From: Duncaniella muris
Lineage (GTDB): Bacteria > Bacteroidota > Bacteroidia > Bacteroidales > Muribaculaceae
Length of the DNA stretch: 64,000 bases
NCBI RefSeq assembly: GCF_003024805.1
Contig: NZ_PUEC01000015.1
Coordinates: 21,466 to 85,465 of the forward strand
Reading direction: 5' to 3'
Shown: in pieces, positions 63,883-64,000 of the stretch
Layout: each line of letters starts with the position of its first letter
Position numbering within the stretch: position 1 is the stretch's first letter
Program-made: the position numbers and the translations under genes
Notes under the pieces: generated by a model
The model's input: only the letters and a program-made list of their open reading frames with translations
Told to the model about the DNA's origin: nothing
Database searches by the model: none

Positions 63883-64000
63883 TTAAAAACGATTGTTAAC
63901 AGAAGTGAGTTTTCGGAGAGAAATAACAACAGCTGCGACCATGAGCATTTCGTTGGCTGATTCTGTCGTTTCCTCGTAATTCCTGCACAGCCTTCTGAAG
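63883..64000 (-). mobile_element. 3' end of an IS5-like transposase (cut by the window edge)
   Basis: The minus strand encodes the last 39 residues of a DDE transposase: FRRLCRNYEETTESANEM, then LMVAAVVISLRKL and a TAA stop. This RRL-x-DYE-like ending is typical of IS5-group transposases. The AGAGCTTGTTTAAAAA stretch just outside the stop (from about 63874) may be the terminal inverted repeat. The rest of the element lies beyond the right edge, so family and intactness cannot be given. Confidence 0.65.

Overview
The window looks like chromosomal DNA of a gut-type Bacteroidales bacterium, probably near Muribaculaceae. The grounds are a SusC/SusD pair with BACON and DUF4302 lipoproteins, a type IX secretion sortase (PorU), DUF349, DUF4294 and DUF4450 proteins, and many promoters of the Bacteroidetes form (TTTG, 19-20 bp, TAnnTTTG) in place of sigma-70 boxes. 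The family placement is inference. Most genes are GC-rich. The toxin-antitoxin, restriction-modification and immunity-like genes are clearly AT-richer and look acquired.

Layout. (1) 2-8672: a SusC/SusD transport operon carrying a zinc metallohydrolase lipoprotein, a DUF4302 lipoprotein and a BACON lipoprotein. It ends at a strong terminator. (2) 8996-20022: a pectin/rhamnogalacturonan-type degradation cluster with a six-hairpin glycosidase-like lipoprotein, a DUF4450 protein, GH106 rhamnosidase, GH105 unsaturated galacturonyl hydrolase and a convergent GH28. (3) 20166-24920: GH25 lysozyme, PorU and a helical lipoprotein. (4) 24921-25924: a region with no long gene, holding a cluster of DnaA-box-like 9-mers, tRNA-Arg(ACG), a 58-aa ORF and a candidate sRNA. 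(5) 25925-38676: a two-component system, envelope-sugar genes (WecA-like, WcaJ-like, a GT-A glycosyltransferase), HflX, NUDIX, RecQ and DUF349.

(6) 38915-44946, all on the minus strand: Rex, a fumarylacetoacetate-hydrolase-like protein lacking its metal ligands, a GH43 lipoprotein, then three tightly packed genes: a DarT ADP-ribosyltransferase fused to an HD phosphohydrolase, a stand-alone DarT, and DarG. This triad is the most unusual system in the window. (7) 45289-47740: an EcoRII/Dcm-type restriction-modification pair. (8) 47916-54921: gltX, argC, an ORF overlapping argC tail to tail, ksgA, mgtE and DUF4294. (9) 54978-59341: nadB, sdaA and gpmI. (10) 59509-63500: three tandem Imm26-like paralogues and a double-ATPase ABC protein. 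The right edge cuts into an IS5-like transposase.

A dispersed family of about 120-bp triple-hairpin repeats occurs five times between 28.2 and 54.2 kb. One copy is inverted and carries compensatory base changes in two stems. Next to it lies a candidate structured minus-strand RNA with its own terminator.
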